Shown here one piece after another: positions 37,765 to 47,143 of a DNA stretch of 64,000 nucleotides; the first letter of the stretch is position 1; every line of letters starts with the position of its first letter. The stretch comes from JAWKOK01 sp963765875 (GTDB taxonomy: Bacteria; Chloroflexota; Anaerolineae; Caldilineales; Caldilineaceae), in NCBI GenBank assembly GCA_963765875.1, contig CAVXYK010000012.1, positions 186,001 to 250,000 on the forward strand, read 5' to 3'. A program made the position numbers and the translations under genes. The notes beneath the pieces are model-generated. The model was not told where the DNA came from, did not search any database, and saw only the letters and a list, made by a program, of their open reading frames with translations.

Positions 37765-39563
37765 ATTCCCTTCGTAGGATGATCTATTTTGCACGTCCCT
37801 ACAAATGGGTCATCATCATCGGCTTCTTCACGGTGGTGTTGCCCGTGGCCATGGAATTAGTGGTCCCCAGGTTGCTGCAAGTGGTCATCGACCAGGGCAT
37901 CGAACAGAACGACATGCAGGCCATCTGGCGCGGATCTATGACGATGCTGGTTGCGGCCCTCATCGGCACCATCGCCACGTTGGGACAAGGCGTTTGCCGG
38001 GCGCAGCTCTCTCAAGGGTTGGCCTTCGACCTACGCAATTCGCTCTTCCGCCACATCCAGTCCTTCTCCTTCGCCAACCTGGACGAAATGCAGACCGGCC
38101 AGTTGATGACGCGCATCTCCAGTGATGTCGATGTGGTGCGTATGTTCTCCAGCGCCGGACTATCGTTGCTCATCCGCTCATTGATGATGATCATCGGCAG
38201 CCTCATCATGATGTTTCTGCTTGATGTGCGCCTCTCCATGATCATGGTCATCCTGCTGCCCATCGCCGGACTACTCATCTGGGTGGTCATGCGTGTGGCC
38301 CAGCCCATGTTTGTGATCGTACAACGCAAGCTCTCGGCGCTCAACACCATCGTCCAGGAAAATCTGGCCGGGGCCCGCGTGGTCAAGGCATACGCCCGCG
38401 AGCCCTTCGAGATCGAGCGCTTCGAAGAGCGCAACGACGAATATATGGACGAGCACATCAAGGTCGGCAGGCTGATGGCCATCGCCTTGCCCATCCTGTT
38501 GGTCCTGACAAACATCGGCATGGTGGCAGTCATCCTCATGGGCGGCATGGATGTGATCAGTGGTCGGCTGTCCATCGGCGAATTGGTGGCCTTCAACAGC
38601 TACCTCATGATCGCGATGGCGCCGGTCCTGATGCTGGGCAACATCCTCACCATGATGTCGCGTGCCGAGGCATCGGCCGGGCGAGTCTGGGGCGTGCTCG
38701 ATACGGAACCAGCGGTTCAGGACAAGCCGGTCGTCAAGCATGGCGAGGCCATGAAGGGACGAGTCGTCTTTGACAATGTCTCTTTTGTCTACAACGGACC
38801 GGCAGAAAACGGGGATCAGAATGGGAAGAGTGGAGGCGCCATCACCAACGGCGATGGTTCGGCCATCGGCAGCGGACATGAAGATGTCCTCCACGGTGTC
38901 AGTTTTGCCGTCGATCCAGGACAGCGCGTTGCCCTGCTCGGTGCAACCGGCTCGGGCAAGAGCACGCTGGTCAACTTGCTGCCCCGCTACTACGATGCCA
39001 CCGGCGGTAGCATTTTGATTGACGGTGCGGATGTACGCGACTGGAAGAACGAAGACCTGCGTTCCCAGGTCGGCATGGTCTTGCAGGAGACGACGCTCTT
39101 CAGCGGCACGGTGATCGAGAATATCGCCTACGGGCGGCCCAATGCGTCCATGGATGAGATTGTCGCCGCGGCCGCCGCGGCCCAGGCCCACGACTTCATC
39201 ATGGCGCTGCCGGACGGCTACGAGAGTATGGTCGAATCACGCGGGGCCAACTTCTCGGGCGGGCAGAAGCAGCGTATTGCCATTGCAAGAGCGCTGCTGA
39301 TCTCGCCAAGCATCCTGGTGTTGGACGACTGTACCAGCGCCGTCGACCTGGAGACCGAGTACAAGATTCAGTTGGCGCTGGACGAACTGATGGCTGACCG
39401 CACGACCTTCATCATCGCCCAACGCATCAGCAGTGTGCTCAGCGCCGATCAGATCTTTGTCCTCGAAGAGGGTGAGATCGCGGCCCACGGCACCCACGCC
39501 GAACTGCTGGAATCCAGCCCGATTTATCAGGACATCTATACCTCCCAGTTGGGGGCCTACTAA
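37761..39563 (+). CDS. ABC exporter half-transporter, degenerate-site subunit
   Basis: A 600-residue fusion of six transmembrane helices and a nucleotide-binding domain. Walker A is GATGSGKST, the signature is FSGGQKQRIAIARALL, and Walker B is LVLDDCTSAVD: the catalytic Glu is Asp, as in the degenerate site of heterodimeric exporters such as BmrC or TM287. An insertion of about 30 residues rich in Gly, Asn and Asp (ENGDQNGKSGGAITNGDG) sits at the start of the nucleotide-binding domain, about residues 350-375, which is unusual. The second subunit starts two bases downstream. The pair probably exports a drug or lipid. Confidence 0.9.
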   Translation: MNSLRRMIYFARPYKWVIIIGFFTVVLPVAMELVVPRLLQVVIDQGIEQNDMQAIWRGSMTMLVAALIGTIATLGQGVCRAQLSQGLAFDLRNSLFRHIQSFSFANLDEMQTGQLMTRISSDVDVVRMFSSAGLSLLIRSLMMIIGSLIMMFLLDVRLSMIMVILLPIAGLLIWVVMRVAQPMFVIVQRKLSALNTIVQENLAGARVVKAYAREPFEIERFEERNDEYMDEHIKVGRLMAIALPILLVLTNIGMVAVILMGGMDVISGRLSIGELVAFNSYLMIAMAPVLMLGNILTMMSRAEASAGRVWGVLDTEPAVQDKPVVKHGEAMKGRVVFDNVSFVYNGPAENGDQNGKSGGAITNGDGSAIGSGHEDVLHGVSFAVDPGQRVALLGATGSGKSTLVNLLPRYYDATGGSILIDGADVRDWKNEDLRSQVGMVLQETTLFSGTVIENIAYGRPNASMDEIVAAAAAAQAHDFIMALPDGYESMVESRGANFSGGQKQRIAIARALLISPSILVLDDCTSAVDLETEYKIQLALDELMADRTTFIIAQRISSVLSADQIFVLEEGEIAAHGTHAELLESSPIYQDIYTSQLGAY

Positions 39564-39565
39564 TA

Positions 39566-41402
39566 TGACAGCTCAAACAACATCCCAAGCACAACAACGC
39601 CCACGCATCGGCATGGGCTCGGGCGGTGGTCCCAGCGGCGAGACGGCCAAGGATACAAACTACGCAGTGAAACGCCTTCTCAGCTATCTGCGACCTTACT
39701 GGCTGCAATTGAGTGCAGTATCGCTGCTGGTCATCATCACCACCATCGGACGGCTGGCCGGGCCAATTCTGATCGGCATCGCCATCGACCGCTTCATCCT
39801 GCCCGGCGATGTGCCTGGATTGATCCGGTCAGCATTCTGATGCTGATCGTCTACGTGGTCGCAGGTATCGCCGCCATGGGCCAGGGTGTGATCATGGTCG
39901 TAGTGGCACAGCGGCTTGTGCGCGATATCCGCTCAGAGCTTTTCGCCCACGTGCAGACACTCTCCATGGAATATCACGATCACCATCGCATCGGCGATCT
40001 CATGAGCCGGCTGACCAACGACACCGAGGCCATCAACCGTGTACTCACGAATGGCCTCATCGAATTTACCACCAACATCCTGTTGCTGGGCGGCATCATG
40101 GTCGCCATGTTCCTGCTCAACTGGCAGCTTGCATTGGGCGTCATGCTGGTCCTGCCCCTCATGCTCTACATCACCGTGGTCGTGACCCGCTACAGCCGCA
40201 AAGCCTTCCGTGAGGTGCAGGCCAAGATGGGCTCGCTCAACGCCGTGATGGAGGAGAACATCGCCGGCGTGCGCGTGGTCAAGGCTTTTGCACGCGAAGA
40301 AGATACCATCGCCCAGTTTGAGAGCGTCAGCGCCGAAAATCGCCAGGTCGGCATCAAGGCCGATATCATCACCGCCGCGCTGGGCCCCATGTTCACGACC
40401 ATGATGACCATCACCATCGCCGTGGTGGCGCTGCTGGGCGGTTGGCTGTCGCTACAAGGCATCGTCAGCGTAGGCGTCATCGCCACTTTTGTGGTCTACG
40501 TCATGAACTTCTTCCGGCCCATGCGCGGCATCGCCATGCTCTACAACGGCTTGCAGTCAGCGCTGGCCGGGGCCGAACGCATCTTTGAGGTGCTCGACGA
40601 CAAGCCATCGGTGGCCAATCAGCATGACGCAGAGCCGCTGCCCCAGATCAAGGGCGAAGTCACGTTCGACAATGTGAGTTTTGCCTATGAGGAAGGCAAG
40701 CCTGTGCTGGAAGAGGTCACCTTAACAGCCAAGCCCGGTCAGACCATCGCTCTGGTCGGCCCGACCGGCGCAGGCAAGACGACCATCATCAGCCTGCTGA
40801 GTCGCTTCTACGATGTGACCGAGGGGGCGATCCTGATCGACGGCCACGACATCCGCGAGGTGGAGCAGACATCGATCCGCGATCAGCTCGGCATCGTGCT
40901 CCAGGACACGTTCCTCTTCGCTGAGTCGGTCATGGAGAACATCCGCTATGGCCGATTGGGTGCAACTGACGAGGAGGTCATCGAGGCCGCCAGGCTGGCC
41001 AACGCCGACCACTTCATCCGCACGCTGCCCCAGGGCTACGGCACCATGGTCTCGGAGAAAGGGCATAACTTCAGCCAGGGTCAGCGCCAGTTGCTGGCCA
41101 TTGCCCGGGCCGTGCTGGCCGATCCGCGCATTCTGATCCTGGACGAGGCGACCAGCAGTGTGGACACGCGCACCGAGATGCATATCCAGGATGCGCTGTT
41201 GCGCCTGATGGAGGGGCGCACGGCCTTCGTCATCGCCCACCGGCTGAGTACGATCCGCAACGCCGACAATGTGCTGGTGGTCAATGACCATCGCATCATC
41301 GAGCGCGGCACGCATGAGGAGTTGATGGAGCAGAACGGCTTCTACTACGATCTGTACATGAGCCAATATCGGCGGGTGCAGGCGCTGGCCGCGGCGGCTT
41401 GA
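39566..41402 (+). CDS. ABC exporter half-transporter, canonical-site subunit, frameshifted
   Basis: About 612 residues. The first 91 residues (to PGLIRSAF) end at a TGA that overlaps an ATG (TGATG, 39838-39842) beginning MLIVYVVAGIAAMGQGV; joining them with one extra base gives an unbroken helix, so this is most simply a frameshift within one gene. The nucleotide-binding domain has GPTGAGKTT, FSQGQRQLLAIARAVL and LILDEATSSVD with the intact catalytic Glu, complementing the degenerate partner encoded just upstream. Membrane helices match ABC-type exporters. The alternative, two coupled peptides, would break the transmembrane domain between helices 1 and 2. Confidence 0.88.
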
Positions 41403-41453
41403 AGATAGAGATTGACGAGAACATTAGTTTTTGCCAGTGGTGACGCAAGACCC

Positions 41454-41511
41454 GCCTTCGACAGGCTCAGACTGCATCGCTAGGTAGCCGCCGCCTGAGC
41501 TTGTCGAAGGC
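41454..41511. repeat. CTTCGACA-type inverted repeat
   Basis: Arms GCCTTCGACAGGCTCAG (41454-41470) and CTGAGCTTGTCGAAGGC (41495-41511), 16 of 17 pairs. Single arms of the same kind are at about 2266-2282 and 17272-17292. Located after the ABC operon. Confidence 0.75.
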
Positions 41512-41627
41512 AGAAGCGGTTGGTCAGTAAAAGTCATGATCTCATAAAAACTTTAGTTTAGATTGCCCATTGAAAATGGGACCTGATTGCCCGGGGCTTC
41601 TCCCCGTTGCAGATATTCTTTAACGGG

Positions 41628-41645
41628 TGTACACTTTAGTGTACA
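41628..41645. promoter_or_regulatory. Putative operator of the toxin-antitoxin pair, TGTACAC-TTTA-GTGTACA
   Basis: Perfect 7-bp arms around TTTA, 29 bases upstream of the antitoxin ATG. Phd/YefM and VapB antitoxins usually bind palindromes overlapping their own promoter, so autorepression is the likely role. Confidence 0.65.
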
Positions 41646-41674
41646 TTCTCGCATAAGGGTGATAGAGGCGGCCA

Positions 41675-41908
41675 ATGAAAACAATCACATTTACAGAGTT
41701 CCGGAAACAAGCATCAGGCCTGTTCACCGAGGTCGAGCAAGGTGAATCATACGTGATCATACGTCATGGTAGACCCATTGCGGAGGTCACGCCCTACTCT
41801 GGCGGGCTGGACCGTGAACCGGCGTGGAAGCGCCCTGGCGTCAAGATAAAAAGTGGTGGCGCTACGTTATCATCGCTCATCCTCGAAGAGCGTGAGAGCT
41901 ACGAGTGA
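41675..41908 (+). CDS. Phd/YefM-type antitoxin
   Basis: A 77-residue protein starting MKTITFTEFRKQASGLFTEVEQGESYVIIRHGRPIAEVTP, the Phd/YefM DNA-binding fold with the short beta hairpin and conserved R-x-R-P-x-A. Its C-terminal half (SSLILEERESYE) is the usual unstructured toxin-binding tail. Its stop overlaps the PIN-domain gene's GTG start (GTGA). It should neutralise the toxin and repress the operon through the palindrome upstream. Confidence 0.9.
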   Translation: MKTITFTEFRKQASGLFTEVEQGESYVIIRHGRPIAEVTPYSGGLDREPAWKRPGVKIKSGGATLSSLILEERESYE

Positions 41909-42318
41909 AGACATTTTTCGACTCGTCGGCGCTGGCCAAACGATATGTCTTGGAGTCGGGTAGTCAACACGTTGACGAGATACTTCAGCAGACGGCCTCC
42001 CTGGGCGTATCTGTCATCATCGTGCCAGAGGTATTTTCTGCCTTGAACCGGCGTAGGCGTGAAGGGCTGCTGACTGCTTCTGACTACGCAATCATCAAAC
42101 ATCAACTGGCAGGCGATCTCGAAGATGCCGACACCATCGAGTTGAGTGCCAAGGTGCTGGCTCGTTCGGTCAGGCTGTTGGAGAACCATCCGCTGAGAGG
42201 CATGGATTCACTTCATGTGGCCTGTGCCTTGGAGTGGAGGGCGGATATCTTTGTCTCGTCAGACCAACGACAGCTTGCGGCAGCCAATGAGGAAGGCCTC
42301 GAAATTCAAGAGGTGTAA
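41905..42318 (+). CDS. PIN-domain toxin (VapC type)
   Basis: A 137-residue PIN-domain ribonuclease. Acidic residues are in place: FFDSSALAKRYV (first Asp), VPEVFSALNR (Glu), GMDSLHVACALEW (Asp) and VSSDQRQLAAA (Asp). VapC toxins cleave tRNA or rRNA when the antitoxin is degraded. The start is GTG, overlapping the antitoxin stop, the usual coupling. The pair lies between the ABC exporter and the module-A regulator. Confidence 0.92.
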   Translation: MKTFFDSSALAKRYVLESGSQHVDEILQQTASLGVSVIIVPEVFSALNRRRREGLLTASDYAIIKHQLAGDLEDADTIELSAKVLARSVRLLENHPLRGMDSLHVACALEWRADIFVSSDQRQLAAANEEGLEIQEV

Positions 42319-42350
42319 CTCAAATCGAGTTCTGTTGAGATTTCGTTTTC

Positions 42351-42472
42351 GCTGGATTAAATCCCGCTGCCGGCAGTGAAAAGCCGCCTCCTGGGTCCAA
42401 CGGCTCAATATCAGTGCCTGAGGGCGCTTCTCACTGTTGGCAGCCGGCTTCAGCCGTTGCTGCGAGCCACAT
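42351..42472. repeat. Structured dispersed repeat, copy 2
   Basis: Homologous to 36911-37017: AAATCCCGCTGCCGGCAGTG..., CTGAGGGCGCTT and GCAGCCGGCTTCAGCCGTTGCTGC are shared. Arms at 42370-42384 and 42426-42440 pair; two base pairs differ from copy 1 by compensated changes (C:G to T:A and T:A to C:G). Confidence 0.75.
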
Positions 42473-42483
42473 GGCAACAGAAC

Positions 42484-45400
42484 CTAGTTTTCGCCGTTAC
42501 GATACGGCGTCACCTTCAACGCCTCAAACCGAATCGCCGATCCCTCAGGCCAGGCCCCCGCATGGACATAGCGATGGATCATGCCGATTGCCAGCGGCCC
42601 GACTTCGACCGAATTGGCAGTAGGGAAGTCGATAGCACCGGCCGAATACCAGGTGAGACCATCGCTGCTACACAGCCCCCGCACCCGATTGGCGCTCCGC
42701 TCCAGGCGCAGGTGAATGCGATTTGCATCCGGCAATCTCCCGATGCCAAAGAGACCATCGGCGTTGTTTCGGCAGCCCGACAGATCGATGCCGCCTGGCG
42801 CGAACGCGTTCCATGTCAGGCGTAGATAGTTCTGCCGATCCAGCCAAAGCAGGATTCCGCCCAGTGAAGGTCGGTCGTCATAGGCCGCGGTACAGAGTGT
42901 TTCCACGGCAAAGTCACCCTCGATCGGTCTCAGCAAACGCGGTGCAGCGAAATTGTTGAGCCAGAGATCGTGGTAATTGGCGGCACAGATGATCAGATCG
43001 CCGTCTTCCACCTGGTAGGCGCAATCGCCAAACTGATCGTGCCACGTCCAGCCCGACAGACCCGATTTTTCGGCAAAACCGGGTCTGCATCCATCGTCGT
43101 CCGCGCCAAACCGTGAATCGATCTCAGCCGGCATCAGCCGCCACTGTACCAGCGACAGCGGTTCTTCGACGCGTACGGTGACAATCTGTTGGCAGAGTGC
43201 GTCGTAGGCGTCGACGTCCGGGCACATCGGCTCCAGCCCGGCCAACGCACAGGCCACTGTGGGCCAAGACTCGATGTGTAATTCTTCTTCGCGCGCGATC
43301 TTGGCCAGCAGCGCCAGGCCCTCGGCTTTGCGATTCAACATCGTGTAGGTCCAGGCCAACCCAACGATGCCACGTCGCACGCCGTCGACGCGAAATTCAT
43401 CGGAAGAGGCAAGTTGGCGTGCGCGTTCGAGCGTTGATAGTGCCTACGGCCAATCGTGGCGGCAGTAGTGAACAAGTCCCAACACGACTAGTGCGAAGAT
43501 GTAGCTGCTCGGATGAAGCAGTGAATCTTGACGCTGCAGATCGAAGCGGGCACAGCGTTCGGCCTCATCAAGATTGCCCTGGAGCCAGCCATGGTAGACG
43601 CCAAGCCAATACTTGCGACTACGAATTGACAACTCATCCCCGGCCATATCGGCAAATCGGCTGGATTCCGTGACGCATTTCAGCAGACCATTGACATCTC
43701 CGATCGTCTCACATAAGAACATCCTCGACAGGCCATGAAGTTGGGAAGCTGCCCAAAAATCATGCCGACGCACGGCACGAACGATGGTCGTGTCGATCAA
43801 ATCGAAACCCCAGGCGACTTGCTTGGCATAGCGAGACCAGAAAACCGCATAAAAGTAAGCATAGGCAAGGCGTCCTGTATACGGCAATTCGGCAACAGTC
43901 TCAACCACAGTCGCAACATGTGACATGGCCCGGTGCCAGTCACCGTGCGTTGCATAGGCTCTGGCCAGATAAGTTGTGAACGCGACATGTTCCACTGGCG
44001 CATCACCATCCGCGATGAGCGGCAATCCCCGTTCAACTTGTTCGAATAGACCGGCATTGTCGCCGATCGAGGAGAGCAGTTGACAAAAAGACAACAAGAT
44101 CGATGCGCTTTGAAGAGGCGGAAGCCCAATGTCCGTTGCCAATGCCAAGGCTTGCTCTAGACTTGCTCTGGACTCCTCAATGTTGCCCAACATCATCTGA
44201 GCTTGGCCGAGCCCATCCAGTGCCTGAACCCGTCGTTGCTCGTGCGGCTCCGATAGTTCGAGCGCGTCCAGACGCTCCAGCGCACGCCCGAAGTGGGCCA
44301 CCGCTTCCTGATTCAGGTAGACCGACTGAGCCTTGCAACCGGCCAATAGTAGATATTGGATGGTCTTTTCGGCTTCGTCTCCCAGGTCAAAGTGTTGAGC
44401 CAACAGTTCGATATGCGGCTGGAGGTTCTCGGCATAGAGCTTCTCAATGGCCAACGCCGCCCGCCGGTGCAGATCCACCCGATAGCCGCGCGGTAGATCC
44501 TGGTAGACAGCGTCGCACACCAGCTCATGATGAAAGGAATATTCCGGCTCCGGCAAAGCACGATCCTGATAGACCAGAGCTCCCTGAGTCAGAGCAGCCA
44601 GCGTGGTTTCTTGCTCGGCCTCGCTACCGATCATAGCTTCCACCAACCGCGGACGAAAGAGCCGACCGACCACAGCTGCTGCCCGTAGGTACGCCTTCTC
44701 CAACGGCTCCAGGCGATCGACGCGGCTGAGGATGACGCTCTGCAAACTGGCCGGCACGACGACTGACGCCAGCGAATGGCGTGCATGCCATTGCACGCCG
44801 TCCCGGTAGAGCACGTCGCTGTCGATGAGTGTACGCACGATCTCTTCCAGGTAGAGGGGATTGCCTTCGGATTTGCCCGTGATCACGGTACGCATCTCCG
44901 CCGGCAGTGCATCGATGGCCAGTAGCGAGGCGACCAGATGACGGCTCTGTTCGTCGTTCAGTGGTTGCAGCCGCAATTCGGTGAAAGCGTCAGGACACCT
45001 GCGCTGGGCCAGCGCGCTCAACTGCTCGTCGGCCTGTGCCTCTTCCGGGCGGAAGACGGCAATCAGCACCAGCGGTATATGGGTCAGCGTCTCCATCAGC
45101 GCGCCGATGAGGTCGAGAGAGAGCGGATCGGCCCAATGCAGATCCTCACAGATCAAGACCAGCGGTCGTTCTTCGGCCAAGGAGTGAAACAGCCGGCGCA
45201 ATGCATTCAACGTGCGGCGGCGAAGCTGCTCTGCAGCTACATCATTCAACCGATCGTCCCAGTCGATGTCAAAACGCAGAGCAAGCAGCCGGCCCAACAG
45301 CGGACCAATCTCTTCCACATCGGGGGCGGAAAGACGGCCCAACCGGTGAAGCCGCTGCAACAGATCGACGAGGACGGCGCCAGAGTGGTCGGCGTCAAAG

Positions 45401-47083
45401 TGATCACCGGCATCGTGCCTGCTGAGATAGTCGCGCAGCATATCCGTGAAAAGCCCGTAGCCGGTCGACGCGGTCAGCGCCTGGCTACGCCCTTCCAGCC
45501 AGAGAAAGGCGTCCGCCTCGGCCTGCTGTTTCACTTCGGCGACTAGACGCGACTTACCCACGCCGGCATCGGCGACAATCGATACCAGATGACCGCGATT
45601 CTGTGTCACCACATCGCTGAGGACGGCGCGCAACGCCTTCAGTTCATCCTGGCGACCGATCATCTCGGCATGCAAGCCATCGATGCCGCGGGTCTTGATT
45701 GGATGGCGACGTGGCCGTTGCGTGCGATAGGCAGACACCGACCCTTGGATGCCGGGCAATGTCATGGAAAGTGATTCGTACGCGAAGATGCCGCGTGTGA
45801 GGCGATAGGTCCCGGCGCCGACCAACACCTGACCGGCGCCGGCCCGGTTGCGCAGGCGCGTGGTCAGGTTGATCACGGGGCCCATCACATGGAATTCGTC
45901 GACCTCACCCAGTGCTGGTCGCCGAACATAGGCCATGCCGCTGTTGACGCCGACCTGGATAGAAAGTCCCTGCTTGTCGGCCACTCCGGCCACGGACAGT
46001 GCTGCGCGCACCCCCCGTTCGGCATCGTCCTCATGTACGTGATCCACGCCAAAAAAGAGCAGCAGATCTTCACTTGCCGAAGACTGGCGTTGTCCACCGA
46101 AGGACATTGCCAACTCGTCGGCAATCGTCAGCACTGACTGTGCGTCCGACAGTATCTCATCCAGCGCCGGATCCACAACATCGTACGCAATCTCCGCCAG
46201 CCCGATGCTCACTACAGTGACAAGGCGGATCTCATCCTCTGCAGGTAGGTATTCAACCGTTTCGTCGTCGTGAGCGTCGATCCACGCTGCCCCCGAGCGT
46301 TCAACTGAGCGTTTTTCAAGATTCGCCCCTTGTTGGATCGACCGTAACAGTTCATCGGTCTCCGGAGAAGGGACGATCTCCAGTTCCTGCTGCAACAAGG
46401 ACCGACATTGGTTGTACTGACGAACGGCAGCGGCAGATTGTCCACTGGCCACGTAGAGTGTCATCAGGCGACGATGGCTTTCCTCGTCCATCGGGTCCAG
46501 GACCAGTCTCCGGTGTGCATAGTCGATGGCCAGCGCATGGTTGTGCCGCGCCGTATGGCCCTGAATGAGACGCAACAGCACATCCGCCATTTGGGCGCGC
46601 AGACGTTCACATTCGTAGAACTGCCAGGCGTCGAATTGAGGGCTATCAGGCAGAGAGAAACCGGCCAGGAAGTCATCTCGATAGAGGTCCGCAGCGCAAG
46701 CTAGCAGGGGCATGCACTTGTCACAGACGGTTTCGGCCGGGTGACCGTGCCGGTTGCAGGCATCCAGCAATTTTTGGAACTCGTTGACATCCAGCCTCAG
46801 GCGTTCGTCGTCGGTTCCCTGGACATAGCCCGACTCGGTGATCAACCAATCGTCGCCAAGGGTCCGGCGCAAAATGTGCAGTGTGCGGCGCAGATCCGCG
46901 CGAGCATCAGATGGCGGGAGGTTGGGCCAGAAGATGGCCATCAACTGATTCACGGCTGTGGCGCCGGCCGGTCACAGCCAGATAGATAGCCAGGGCCAAT
47001 GCGCGGCGTCGCACAAAACGTTGCGGTTTACCGTCTCGTTCGATCCAGGGTGAGCCCAGCAGATGGAACGCAAGCAGAGACAT
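42484..47083 (-). pseudogene. Module A regulator: BTAD/cyclase-like/AAA/TPR/DUF1349-like, broken
   Basis: Restored length is about 1533 residues, equal to the module B paralogue. Order: winged helix (FHLLGSPWIERDGKPQRFVR), BTAD domain with H-x-H and CDKC then DDFLAGFSLPDSPQFD, a class III cyclase-like domain (FFGVDHVHEDDAERGVRAAL) without the metal Asp residues, an AAA ATPase (Walker A DAGVGKSRLV, Walker B LICEDLHWAD), TPR helices, and a C-terminal DUF1349-like beta sandwich (SGWTWHDQFGDCAYQVEDGD). Two lesions: an extra G near 46938 separates the DNA-binding helices from the rest, and an in-frame TAG at 43444-43446 cuts off the C-terminal 320 residues. The start ATG at 47083 has AAGGA eight bases upstream. 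It is likely a transcriptional activator of the divergent genes. Confidence 0.85.
43444..43446 (-). other. In-frame amber codon in the module A regulator
   Basis: TAG follows CRHDWP and is followed in the same frame by ALSTLERARQLASSDEFRVD, which aligns with the uninterrupted paralogue (GDLPGTIEILEQALADAAST). The codon therefore interrupts one continuous protein. Confidence 0.8.
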
Positions 47084-47103
47084 GCGGGTGATCCTTGTGT
47101 CCG

Positions 47104-47115
47104 GCGTGATCACGC
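47104..47115. promoter_or_regulatory. Palindrome GCGTGATCACGC upstream of the module A regulator
   Basis: Perfect 12-bp palindrome 20 bases upstream of the ATG at 47083 and 29 bases from the insertion sequence end. Possible regulatory site; inference from symmetry and position only. Confidence 0.35.
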
Positions 47116-47143
47116 ATTTACCTACAGTTTATCACAGATTTTG

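Noticed and set aside
39840..41402. Separate ABC subunit starting at the TGATG overlap
   Set aside because: It would lack the first transmembrane helix, which is encoded immediately upstream in the other frame.
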